Shown here: one piece after another, positions 1 through 6,801 of the stretch
Layout of the letters: every line of letters starts with the position of its first letter
Position numbering within the stretch: the first letter of the stretch is position 1
Source: Lachnospiraceae bacterium
Lineage (GTDB): Bacteria > Bacillota > Clostridia > Lachnospirales > Lachnospiraceae
Direction: 5' to 3'
Length of the DNA: 37,606 nucleotides
Assembly: GCA_017627275.1 (NCBI GenBank)
Contig: JAGAHC010000071.1
Coordinates: 1 to 37,606 of the forward strand
The notes under the pieces: model-generated
What the model was told of the DNA's origin: nothing
The model's input: the letters and a program-made list of their open reading frames with translations, nothing else
Databases searched by the model: none
Program-made: the position numbers and the translations under genes

Positions 1-5
1 TCGGT

Positions 6-34
6 TTGACTTTCCCATTTTAATAGGATAGACT
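6..34 (+). promoter_or_regulatory. Promoter of the MATE gene
   Basis: TTGACT (6-11), a 17-base spacer and TAGACT (29-34) form a reasonable sigma-A promoter. The -10 box ends seven bases before the ATG at 42, so the nearest purine for transcription start is the A of that ATG. No ribosome binding site is visible in front of it, which suggests a leaderless transcript. Confidence 0.5.
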
Positions 35-41
35 CTTCTTC

Positions 42-1496
42 ATGCGCGTTGAAAACGAAATGAAAATGACGCGGGAAGAAGCGCTCGCCTATAAGATCCC
101 ACGGAAAGAAGCGTGGTTCGGAGACAAGGACTTTTACATAAAAGTCCTTTCTGTTACGCTGCCCATGATCGCGCAGAATACGCTCACGAACGTCGTTGGC
201 CTGCTGGACAACGTGATGGTCGGCCGCATCGGGACCTACCCGATGTCCGCGGTCTCCATCGTGAACAATCTGGTCCTGATCTTTTACCTGTGCATCTGGG
301 GGGCGCTTGCCGGTGCCGGCATTTACGGCACGCAGTTTTTCGGCAAAGGAGACCTCGAAGGCGTCCGCAGCACCATGCGTATGAAGCTGTGGACTGCGGC
401 CATCATTACGGGAACGGCGTTCATCCTGTTTACGGTGCTGGGAGAAACGCTGATCGGTTCCTACATCGCGGCGGACACAACGCCGGAAGCGGCGGCGCTG
501 ACGATGCGCCACGCCAAGGACTACCTGCGGATCATCATGGTCAGCTTCATCCCGTTCGGGCTCTGCCAGGTGTATTCCGGGACGCTGCGCGAATCGGGCA
601 AGACCAGGCTTCCCATGCTCGCGGGCATGACGGCCATGGTCGTCAATTTTATCTTTAACCTCCTGTTGATCTTCGGCTACCTCGGCTTCCCGCGGCTCGG
701 TGTCGTGGGCGCGGCCCTGGCAACGGCGCTGTCCCGTTTCGTCGAGCTCTTCATCGTTGTGTTTTTTACACACAGGAACAAACAGCGCTACCCCTTCGCG
801 GAAGGCCTGTACCGGACGCTTCTGGTGCCGTCCAAGCTCGCGGGAAAAACGCTCGCGAAGATCCTGCCGCTCCTGGGAAATGAGTTCCTCTGGAGCGCCG
901 GACAGGCAATGCTCTTACAATGCTTTTCCGTGCGCGGCCTGAACGTGGTCGCCGCCATGAATATCACGCACACGATCCAGAACGTGTTCATGGAGGTCTT
1001 CCTCTCCATGGGCTACGCGGTCGGCGTCCTCTGCGGTCAGGAGCTGGGCGCAAACCGCCTGGTGACGGCCAGGATGACCTCGTCCCGCATGACGATGTTT
1101 TCCGTCCTGTCCTCCGTCGGTGTCGCGGGCCTCATGATCGCTGTTTCGCCGATCGTCCCGCACATCTACAACACGGAGCCGGAGATCCGCGCGCTCGCGA
1201 CGACCTTCCTCATCATTTATGCCGCCTGCATGCCGATCGAGGCATACACGAACGCGGCCTACTTTACGCTCCGCTCCGGCGGAAAAACACTGATCACCTT
1301 CCTGTTTGACGCCTGCTTCGTGTGGCTCTTCTCGGTCCCGACCGCCTTTATCCTGACCCGCTTCACGGATCTGCACATCACCGGCGTCCTTACCTGCGTC
1401 CTTCTGATGGGCATCATCAAATGCCTCGTGGGCCACGTCATGGTGTCGCGCGGCATGTGGGTCAACAATATCGTCGCCGACAACCTGTTAGAATAA
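42..1496 (+). CDS. MATE family efflux transporter
   Basis: This is a multidrug and toxic compound extrusion (MATE) transporter of 484 residues, the normal length for the family. The protein is almost entirely hydrophobic, with about twelve predicted membrane segments in two similar halves. The first half begins near residue 35 with a conserved run containing LPMIAQNTLTNVVGLLDNVM, followed by VGRIGTYPMSAVSIVNN, both typical of MATE N-terminal bundles. Such proteins export organic cations or drugs in exchange for sodium or protons; the substrate cannot be told from sequence. The start is uncertain. ATG codons lie at 42, 60 and 66, and none has a clear ribosome binding site. The ATG at 42 is chosen because a promoter positions transcription start next to it. 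A hairpin terminator follows. Confidence 0.88.
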   Translation: MRVENEMKMTREEALAYKIPRKEAWFGDKDFYIKVLSVTLPMIAQNTLTNVVGLLDNVMVGRIGTYPMSAVSIVNNLVLIFYLCIWGALAGAGIYGTQFFGKGDLEGVRSTMRMKLWTAAIITGTAFILFTVLGETLIGSYIAADTTPEAAALTMRHAKDYLRIIMVSFIPFGLCQVYSGTLRESGKTRLPMLAGMTAMVVNFIFNLLLIFGYLGFPRLGVVGAALATALSRFVELFIVVFFTHRNKQRYPFAEGLYRTLLVPSKLAGKTLAKILPLLGNEFLWSAGQAMLLQCFSVRGLNVVAAMNITHTIQNVFMEVFLSMGYAVGVLCGQELGANRLVTARMTSSRMTMFSVLSSVGVAGLMIAVSPIVPHIYNTEPEIRALATTFLIIYAACMPIEAYTNAAYFTLRSGGKTLITFLFDACFVWLFSVPTAFILTRFTDLHITGVLTCVLLMGIIKCLVGHVMVSRGMWVNNIVADNLLE

Positions 1497-1531
1497 TTGC
1501 CGATAACCGCACCCCGAAAACAACGCGTTAT

Positions 1532-1566
1532 AGGAGAAACGGATAACCGTATTCTCCTGTTTTTCA
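1532..1566 (+). terminator. Terminator after the MATE gene
   Basis: AGGAGAAACGG and CCGTATTCTCCT form an imperfect stem of about 11 pairs with an ATAA loop, followed by GTTTTTC. It lies between the MATE gene and glnA and should end the first transcript. Confidence 0.6.
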
Positions 1567-1631
1567 TGTATGCTTTTCTCATAAAAAAGACGCAAAAGTG
1601 TCGTGTTCCAAAAACAAGGAAGGGGGGCAGC

Positions 1632-3056
1632 ATGGCAAAAACAGCACAGGATGTTTTGAAATTCATCAAACAGCATCACATTGAAATGGTCGACTTCCGC
1701 ATGGTGGACATCAAAGGCGGTCTTCGTCACGTCACGATCCCGGCAAAACGCTTTACGGCGGAAGTCCTGAAAGACGGCATCGGATTCGATGCCAGCAACT
1801 ACGGCTATGCCGTGGTGGAAAAGAGTGACATGGTATTCATCCCGGACCCGGAGACGGCCCACATCGATCCGTTCTGCGAAGTGCCGACGCTCGCGATGAG
1901 CGGCAATGCCATGATCATCGACAACCCGAAGAACCGGCCGCTTCCGCAGTACCCGCGCAACATCGTCAGGGCGGCGGAAGAGTACATGAAGAAGCAGGGC
2001 GTCGCGGACACGATGATGATCCTGCCGGAATTTGAATTCTATATCTTCGACGACGCGAGATGGGAAGTGGAGCATGACGCCATCGGCTTTGAAGTGGACG
2101 CCGAGCAGGCCCACTGGAACAGCGGCGTGAACGACCTCGCCAACACCGTGCCCGCCCAGGGCAACTACCACATCGCGCTGCCGATGGATGTGACGTACGA
2201 GTGCAGAAGCGAGATGGTCTCCATCCTGGAGGACATGGGCATCGCGATCCACTACCATCACCCGGAAGTCGGCGCCGCCGGCCAGTACGAGATCGAACCG
2301 AATCTCGGCAAGATGTCCGAGATGGCGGACGCGACCATCAATATCAAATACGTGATCCACAACACGGCCTACAAATTCGGCAAGACGGCGACCTTCATGC
2401 CCAAGCCCGTGTACGGCGAAGCCGGCAGCAGCATGCACGTACACATGCTGTTATACAAGGGCGGCAAGCCCGTCTTCTACGACGCGAAGGGCTATTCGCA
2501 GCTCAGCAAGGAGGCGCATTACTTCATGGGCGGAATCTTAAAGCACATCGATTCCCTCTGCGCTTTTACGAACCCGAGCACGAATTCCTACAAGAGACTG
2601 GTGCCGGGATTTGAAGCGCCGGTCACGGTCGGCTACGCGACGTCCAACCGGAGCGCCGCGATCCGCATTCCGAATTACGTAAAAGACCCGAAGCTTCGCC
2701 GCTTCGAACTCCGCAGCCCCGACGGCACGGCAAACCCGTACTTCTGCTTTGCCGCGATCCTGATGGCGGGCCTGGACGGGATCAAGAACAAGATCGATCC
2801 GCACAAGATGGGATGGGGCCCCTTCGATGTCAATCTCTTCCATCTGTCGGACGAGGAAAAGGCGAAACTTTCGCACCTGCCTTCTTCTCTCGAAAAGGCG
2901 TTGGATGCCCTGGAAAAAGACAACGCCTACCTTACGGCAGGCGGTGTTTTCCCGAAGGAGCTGATAGATAACTGGCTGAAGATCAAACGCGCGGAGGCAC
3001 TCGAGATCTCGACCATCCCCAACGCGATCGAATTCGCCAAGTACTACAACTGCTGA
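1632..3056 (+). CDS. glnA: Glutamine synthetase, type I
   Basis: Makes glutamine from glutamate, ammonia and ATP in the cytoplasm. The 474-residue protein has the usual type I length and motifs: LPEFEFYIFD near residue 131 with metal-ligand glutamates, AGSSMHVH, NSYKRLVPGFEAPV, RSAAIRIP and RRFELRSPDGTANPYF. The start at 1632 is chosen for its very strong purine-rich site (AAGGAAGGGGGGCAGC); the frame is open further upstream but unsupported. Two regulatory positions are unusual. The segment matching GFVRIEESDM of Bacillus GlnA reads GYAVVEKSDM, so the arginine needed there for glutamine feedback inhibition is valine. The segment matching the adenylylated NLYDLP of enteric enzymes reads NLFHLS, so tyrosine is missing. 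The enzyme may therefore be controlled mainly by expression. A terminator lies just inside the 3' end of the convergent aroD-aroK gene. Confidence 0.96.
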   Translation: MAKTAQDVLKFIKQHHIEMVDFRMVDIKGGLRHVTIPAKRFTAEVLKDGIGFDASNYGYAVVEKSDMVFIPDPETAHIDPFCEVPTLAMSGNAMIIDNPKNRPLPQYPRNIVRAAEEYMKKQGVADTMMILPEFEFYIFDDARWEVEHDAIGFEVDAEQAHWNSGVNDLANTVPAQGNYHIALPMDVTYECRSEMVSILEDMGIAIHYHHPEVGAAGQYEIEPNLGKMSEMADATINIKYVIHNTAYKFGKTATFMPKPVYGEAGSSMHVHMLLYKGGKPVFYDAKGYSQLSKEAHYFMGGILKHIDSLCAFTNPSTNSYKRLVPGFEAPVTVGYATSNRSAAIRIPNYVKDPKLRRFELRSPDGTANPYFCFAAILMAGLDGIKNKIDPHKMGWGPFDVNLFHLSDEEKAKLSHLPSSLEKALDALEKDNAYLTAGGVFPKELIDNWLKIKRAEALEISTIPNAIEFAKYYNC

Positions 3057-3071
3057 CGACGGATCAAGTAT

Positions 3072-4538
3072 TTAAGAAAGCGCCCGGAGGATCTCTGCAC
3101 AGACTTCCTCCGGCGTTTTTTCGTCTGTAATGATGGTGATGTCGGCGGCGCCTTCATAGAAGGGACGGCGGGATTCCATCATCTCGGCGATCTCCTCCAC
3201 GGTCATGCGCCCTTCCAGAACGGGGCGCGTGATGTCTCCGTCAAGGCGCACCAGGACGGTGTCGGGGGCTGCGGTCAAAAGTACGATAGTGCTGTGCTTG
3301 CGCAGGGAGTCCACGTTCTCCTGCCGGAGAATGGAGCCGCCGCCTGCCGCAAAGATGGAGTCGGTGTAATCTTCCAAAGAGAAGATCGTCTGGGTCTCCA
3401 GGTCACGGAAATAATTCTCTCCCTTATTGGCAAAGGTATCGCAGATCCGCTCGTGGGTCTCTGCTTCGATCAGGGCATCGGTATCGACAAGGGCCTTCTG
3501 CAGCGCCTTGGAAAGCAGCGCGCCGACGGTCGACTTGCCGGTGCCCATGAAACCGATCAGGGTGATGTTATTTTTTTTTTGACCGTTCAGTTCTTCGTGC
3601 ACCGCGTCCAGGATGTCCATCAGTTCATCGCAGGGGATCTGCCCCGGTGCGGAGCCCTGACCGACCATGGCAAAGGTGCCGTAGTTGCCGTAACGCTCGC
3701 CGTCCGTGCGGGTGATCTGCCCAAGGCCGCCCATGCTGATGGAGATGATGGGACGCTCCGGATGATCTTCATGCGCCTGTGTGGCGGCGTCGATCAGCGA
3801 CTGCACGTCTGCTTCGGTCTTTGGCATCACGGCCAGTTTCAACACGTCCGCGTCGGTGGTGCGGATCTTGTCGAGATACTGAAGGAGGACTTCGGTCGAA
3901 TCGGTCTTTGCAAAGTCATGGTGCGAGCCGATGACTTCGACGTTTGCGGCGTGAATGTCTTTCATGAGCGCACCGATCGCCTCCGGGGTCACGACCTCGG
4001 TCGGCGGCGCGGCCTTTGCAAAGGAAAACACTTCCACGTCGATCATATTCACATGCCCGCACTCGGCGATGGCCTTGTTAAGCGCGCAGTAGGTCTGCAG
4101 GTCAATGGCGGCATCTCCGCCTTCGTGCGCGGTCCGAAAGGTAAATAACAGCGGGATCTCCGGCAGATACATGCGGAAAATATCGAGCGCATGCATGCAC
4201 TGATGCAGGAAATCCGGGAGGGTCTTGTAGGTCACTTCCTTCTGCTGCGGCGCTTCCTCGACGACCGGGGCCGGGGCGGCTTCCTGCGATGCACCTTCCT
4301 GTGCCGCACCCTCCTGCACGGCACCCTCCTGCGCTTCCTGCGCGGGGGCTTCTTCGACAGGGGCGGGAGCGGGCTCTGCCTTCTTCGGCGGAAGCGGCAC
4401 GTAATAGTCCGCGCGCCATTCGATCAGATCGATCTTTCTGCCGTTTACGTAAGGACGCAGGTTCTTGACCGCAGCCGAAAAAGCGGTGGCATCCTGCGCG
4501 GCGATCGGAACGATGATTTTGGGACGAATTGAGCTCAT
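3072..4538 (-). CDS. aroDK: Fused 3-dehydroquinate dehydratase (type I) and shikimate kinase
   Basis: A 488-residue bifunctional enzyme for two steps of the shikimate pathway. Residues 1-318 are a type I dehydroquinase: EWRAD at 40-44, FTFRTAHEGG at 132-141, the catalytic histidine in GSHHDF (H207), the Schiff-base lysine in VLKLAVMP (K234), and QGSAPGQIP at 294-302. Residues 325-488 are shikimate kinase: Walker A GFMGTGKST at 329-337, DTDALIE, GENYFRDLE, AAGGGS and RPVLEGR. Shikimate dehydrogenase, which acts between these steps, is absent, so a partner elsewhere is needed. Two oddities: residues about 52-99 are a Pro/Ala/Glu/Gln-rich insert inside the dehydratase barrel, and an A10 tract (3571-3580) encodes the junction of the two domains. 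The start overlaps the lysR stop by four bases (ATGA), so the genes are co-translated. Confidence 0.93.
   Translation of the reverse strand: MSSIRPKIIVPIAAQDATAFSAAVKNLRPYVNGRKIDLIEWRADYYVPLPPKKAEPAPAPVEEAPAQEAQEGAVQEGAAQEGASQEAAPAPVVEEAPQQKEVTYKTLPDFLHQCMHALDIFRMYLPEIPLLFTFRTAHEGGDAAIDLQTYCALNKAIAECGHVNMIDVEVFSFAKAAPPTEVVTPEAIGALMKDIHAANVEVIGSHHDFAKTDSTEVLLQYLDKIRTTDADVLKLAVMPKTEADVQSLIDAATQAHEDHPERPIISISMGGLGQITRTDGERYGNYGTFAMVGQGSAPGQIPCDELMDILDAVHEELNGQKKNNITLIGFMGTGKSTVGALLSKALQKALVDTDALIEAETHERICDTFANKGENYFRDLETQTIFSLEDYTDSIFAAGGGSILRQENVDSLRKHSTIVLLTAAPDTVLVRLDGDITRPVLEGRMTVEEIAEMMESRRPFYEGAADITIITDEKTPEEVCAEILRALS
3081..3122 (+). terminator. glnA terminator embedded in the aroDK 3' coding end
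   Basis: CCGGAGGA (3084-3091) pairs with TCCTCCGG (3106-3113), extended by two more pairs across a bulge, and is followed by TTTTTT. It sits 25 bases after the glnA stop but inside the last codons of the convergent aroD-aroK gene, so the sequence serves both as coding DNA and as a terminator. Confidence 0.7.
4291..4335 (-). repeat. Three 15-base tandem repeats within aroDK
   Basis: Three head-to-tail 15-base units at 4291-4305, 4306-4320 and 4321-4335 (type GCACCCTCCTGCACG on the plus strand) encode the pentapeptide series EGAVQ, EGAAQ, EGASQ. They form the core of the low-complexity insert in the dehydratase domain. A multiple of three keeps the frame open, so unit number could vary without breaking the enzyme. 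Confidence 0.85.
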
Positions 4539-5485
4539 GATTCTTTCTCCTTTTCCTGAAGGCTCTGATACATCTTTTTGACTTCATCCGCGAACTCCTG
4601 CTCCAGAGAGGAGAGCGTGGTGTTTTTCCTGGTAATGATCCCGAACTGCAGGTGCGCGGAGGTGTTCTTTAACGGGATCGCCACAACGCCGTAGGCGGAG
4701 TCCTGATACGTGAATTCCGAGATGCCGATGGTGTAAAAGTTGGTCACGGAGATCAGGTGCATCTGTTCCTGGCGGTCCGTCACGTAAACGACCTTTTCCG
4801 ATTCGTTTAAGTTGACGGCGCCCTCCTGCATGGCAATGTGGTAGATAAAATCCTCATACTGCCCATGGTAGCGGACAAAGCCGTAGTCCATGAGGTCCGC
4901 GATGTCGATCTCCTTGACGTCGCCGCCTTCTAAGAGCGGGTGCGCGGAAGAGAGACTGACGTAGGGCCTGAAAGAGGCAAGCGGCAGATAACTCAGGTTC
5001 TTGCTCTCGAAGTTTTCAAGCATCATCTTCTCGTTCTGCGCAGAGAAGTTCAGCACCCCGATGTCGGCCGTTCCGTCACATATGCTTAAGATGACGTTGG
5101 TGGTCGAGTCTTCCTTGAGCGTAAAGTGCATGCGGGGCATGTTCTGGTGGCGCCTGCAGACCTCGTTAAAACACTCCGAAGTATGCGAAAACCGGGTCAT
5201 GCAGACGGAAAGCTGCGTGCTGTCGATCTGCGCCTTGTTGATGAAGTCGCGCAGGTTCTCCATCTCGTTCAGGATGATCTCGCAGTGCTTGAGGTACTGC
5301 TCGCCCTCCGGCGTCAGCGTCGATCCCTGCCTGGTGCGCTGGATCAGCGTCATGCCGGCATCATCTTCAATAGAACGAATAATGTGGGAAAGTTGCGGCT
5401 GCGAAATGAACATAGCCTTTGCTGCCTGATTGATGGAGCCGTACTTTGCCACGGCGACAAAATACTGAATACTGTTTGCGTCCAT
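4535..5485 (-). CDS. LysR family transcriptional regulator
   Basis: A 316-residue DNA-binding regulator of normal LysR length. The N-terminal winged helix-turn-helix is clear (MDANSIQYFVAVAKYGSINQ, then AKAMFISQPQLSHIIRSIED, then GMTLIQRTRQGSTLTPEG), and a substrate-binding domain follows from about residue 90. The start at 5485 is chosen because AGAGAGGAAAACCATC lies just upstream; the frame is open to 5530. It is co-transcribed with aroDK, with a four-base overlap, and diverges from the glutaminase gene. The intergenic region holds a perfect dyad of the LysR-box type, so self-regulation and control of the glutaminase-symporter-racemase genes are likely. The effector is not evident; glutamine, glutamate or an aromatic intermediate are guesses from context. 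Confidence 0.93.
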   Translation of the reverse strand: MDANSIQYFVAVAKYGSINQAAKAMFISQPQLSHIIRSIEDDAGMTLIQRTRQGSTLTPEGEQYLKHCEIILNEMENLRDFINKAQIDSTQLSVCMTRFSHTSECFNEVCRRHQNMPRMHFTLKEDSTTNVILSICDGTADIGVLNFSAQNEKMMLENFESKNLSYLPLASFRPYVSLSSAHPLLEGGDVKEIDIADLMDYGFVRYHGQYEDFIYHIAMQEGAVNLNESEKVVYVTDRQEQMHLISVTNFYTIGISEFTYQDSAYGVVAIPLKNTSAHLQFGIITRKNTTLSSLEQEFADEVKKMYQSLQEKEKES

Positions 5486-5542
5486 GATGGTTTTCCTCTC
5501 TGCGCGCCGCTTTTTTAGTACAAACGGCAAAGATGAAACCTA

Positions 5543-5551
5543 AGTATAGCA
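5543..5551 (-). promoter_or_regulatory. Extended -10 promoter of lysR-aroDK
   Basis: On the minus strand TGCTATACT (5551 down to 5543) is an extended -10 element about 57 bases before the lysR start. No convincing -35 hexamer is present, as is usual when the TGN extension is used. Confidence 0.5.
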
Positions 5552-5581
5552 TTTTTTCGCGAAAATGGGAAAAAAAGAGGG

Positions 5582-5604
5582 CGTTATCGTTTGTTTCGAT
5601 AACG
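5582..5604. promoter_or_regulatory. Probable LysR operator
   Basis: CGTTATCG, seven bases (TTTGTTT), CGATAACG: a perfect 8+8 dyad. Its inner bases fit the T-N11-A LysR box (T5587 to A5599). It lies between the divergent lysR and glutaminase genes, upstream of the lysR -10 box, where an autoregulating and divergently activating LysR protein usually binds. Confidence 0.6.
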
Positions 5605-5712
5605 TGGGTACGATTTCCTATTTCCTGTTTTCACGGAATCGGTGGTACGATACCTATATACTTTCATCTTATATTCATAGTTTTGTTGCAGCAGGAGGAA
5701 AACAGAAGAAAC

Positions 5713-6636
5713 ATGGGCGAAAAGAAGGGCATTCAGGCGATTTTGGACAATGCCTACGCGCAGGCGAGACAGGTTCTGGGCGAAGGAAGGGTAGCCAGTT
5801 ATATTCCGGAGCTTGCCAAGGCGGATCCGTCGAATCTGGGCGCGTGCGTGCTGCTGCAGGACGGGACGGAATACGACGTGGGCGATTTTAACATCCCGTT
5901 CACGATGCAGAGCATTTCCAAGACATTTTCGCTGATCCAGGCGCTGCAGACCGCGGGCTACGAGAAGGTCTTCTCCATCGTCGGCATGGAGCCGACGGGA
6001 GACAGCTTTGACTCCATCCTGCAGCTGGAGCAGAAGGACTGGCGGCCGTTCAACCCCTTGATCAATGCCGGCGCGATCGCGGTCGTGAGCGCCATCGAAG
6101 GGGAGAACATCTTCGAAGAATTCGTCGAGCTGGTGCAGAAACTCTGCGGCGACGACAAGATCATGCTGAACGAAAACGTCTATCATTCGGAAGACATGAC
6201 CGGCAACCGCAACCGTTCGATTGCTTATCTGCTGGAGAGCAGAAATGTGCTGCAGCGCCCGCCGGTGGAGACGCTGGATGACTACTTCCGGATGTGCTCC
6301 GTGATGGTGACGGCGAAGAATCTCGCGCACTATGCCAGAGTGCTCGCAAACGACGGCATCGATCCGGGAACGGGAGAGCGCCTTGTCGATTCGGACATCG
6401 TGCGGACCGTGAAGACCCTGATGCTTTTCTGCGGAATGTACGACGAATCCGGCCAGTATGCGATGAAGGTCGGCATGCCCTCGAAGAGCGGCGTCGGCGG
6501 CGGCATCGTGGCGGTCGGCAGAGACGGCAGCGGGATTGCGACCTACGGCCCGGTGCTGAACAAGAAGGGCAACAGCGTCGGCGGCATCCGCATCATGGAG
6601 ATCCTGTCGCGCGAGCTGGAGACGTATATTTTCTAG
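5713..6636 (+). CDS. glsA: Glutaminase
   Basis: Hydrolyses glutamine to glutamate and ammonia. The 307-residue protein matches the bacterial serine-dependent glutaminase family in length and motifs: GRVASYIPELA near residue 25, the catalytic serine-lysine motif in MQSISKTFSL (S67, K70), FNPLINAGAIA, the asparagine-rich NENVYHSE and NRNRSIAY, and SGVGGGIVAV near the end. The start at 5713 follows GCAGGAGGAAAACAGAAGAAAC; spacing to the ATG is somewhat long (about 14 bases), but the protein begins exactly where the family does. It diverges from lysR across a region with a LysR-type dyad and precedes a glutamine/alanine-type symporter. This suggests uptake and breakdown of glutamine. Some homologues also aid acid resistance through ammonia release; that role here is inference. 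Confidence 0.95.
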   Translation: MGEKKGIQAILDNAYAQARQVLGEGRVASYIPELAKADPSNLGACVLLQDGTEYDVGDFNIPFTMQSISKTFSLIQALQTAGYEKVFSIVGMEPTGDSFDSILQLEQKDWRPFNPLINAGAIAVVSAIEGENIFEEFVELVQKLCGDDKIMLNENVYHSEDMTGNRNRSIAYLLESRNVLQRPPVETLDDYFRMCSVMVTAKNLAHYARVLANDGIDPGTGERLVDSDIVRTVKTLMLFCGMYDESGQYAMKVGMPSKSGVGGGIVAVGRDGSGIATYGPVLNKKGNSVGGIRIMEILSRELETYIF

Positions 6637-6651
6637 GATACTACCGGGTAA

Positions 6652-6795
6652 AAAACAAACGCTTGCGCGCTTGTTTTAATAATTTAAGTAACTGCTTCAG
6701 TTGAAAGGGGGCAAAACAAACGCTAGCGCGTTTGTTTAGAAGTTTCTTCGAAACTTCGCTAAATAATTTAAGTAACTGCTTCAGTGAAAGGGGGA
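6652..6795 (+). repeat. Tandemly duplicated leader with hairpins before the symporter gene
   Basis: Two related units, 6652-6711 and 6713-6795. Each starts with a hairpin built on AAACAAACGC, and each ends with an identical 24-base segment (6678-6701 and 6762-6785) followed by GAAAGGGGG. The hairpin is perfect in unit 2 (AAACAAACGC, TAGC, GCGTTTGTTT) and has one mismatch in unit 1. Unit 2 has an extra hairpin (GAAGTTTC, TTC, GAAACTTC). Only the second GAAAGGGGG is followed by a start codon, so the first is a duplicate ribosome binding site without a gene. The first hairpin may also end the glutaminase transcript. Confidence 0.75.
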
Positions 6796-6801
6796 GAAGG
6801 A

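Noticed and set aside
3571-3580. The A10 tract as a sequencing error hiding two separate genes aroD and aroK.
   Set aside because: The frame is intact through both domains, and no start codon exists before the kinase Walker A motif, so separate genes are unlikely; the run is kept as a possible slippage site.
3294-4148. A 284-codon reading frame on the plus strand opposite aroDK.
   Set aside because: It is the shadow of a well-supported gene; it lacks a ribosome binding site, and its product is rich in Gly, Asp, His and Arg without motifs. The same applies to long frames opposite glnA, dppA-type and hydrogenase genes.
6784-6801. GTG start for the symporter six codons earlier.
   Set aside because: The ribosome binding site GAAAGGGGGAG would then be inside the coding region; ATG 6802 fits it at normal spacing.
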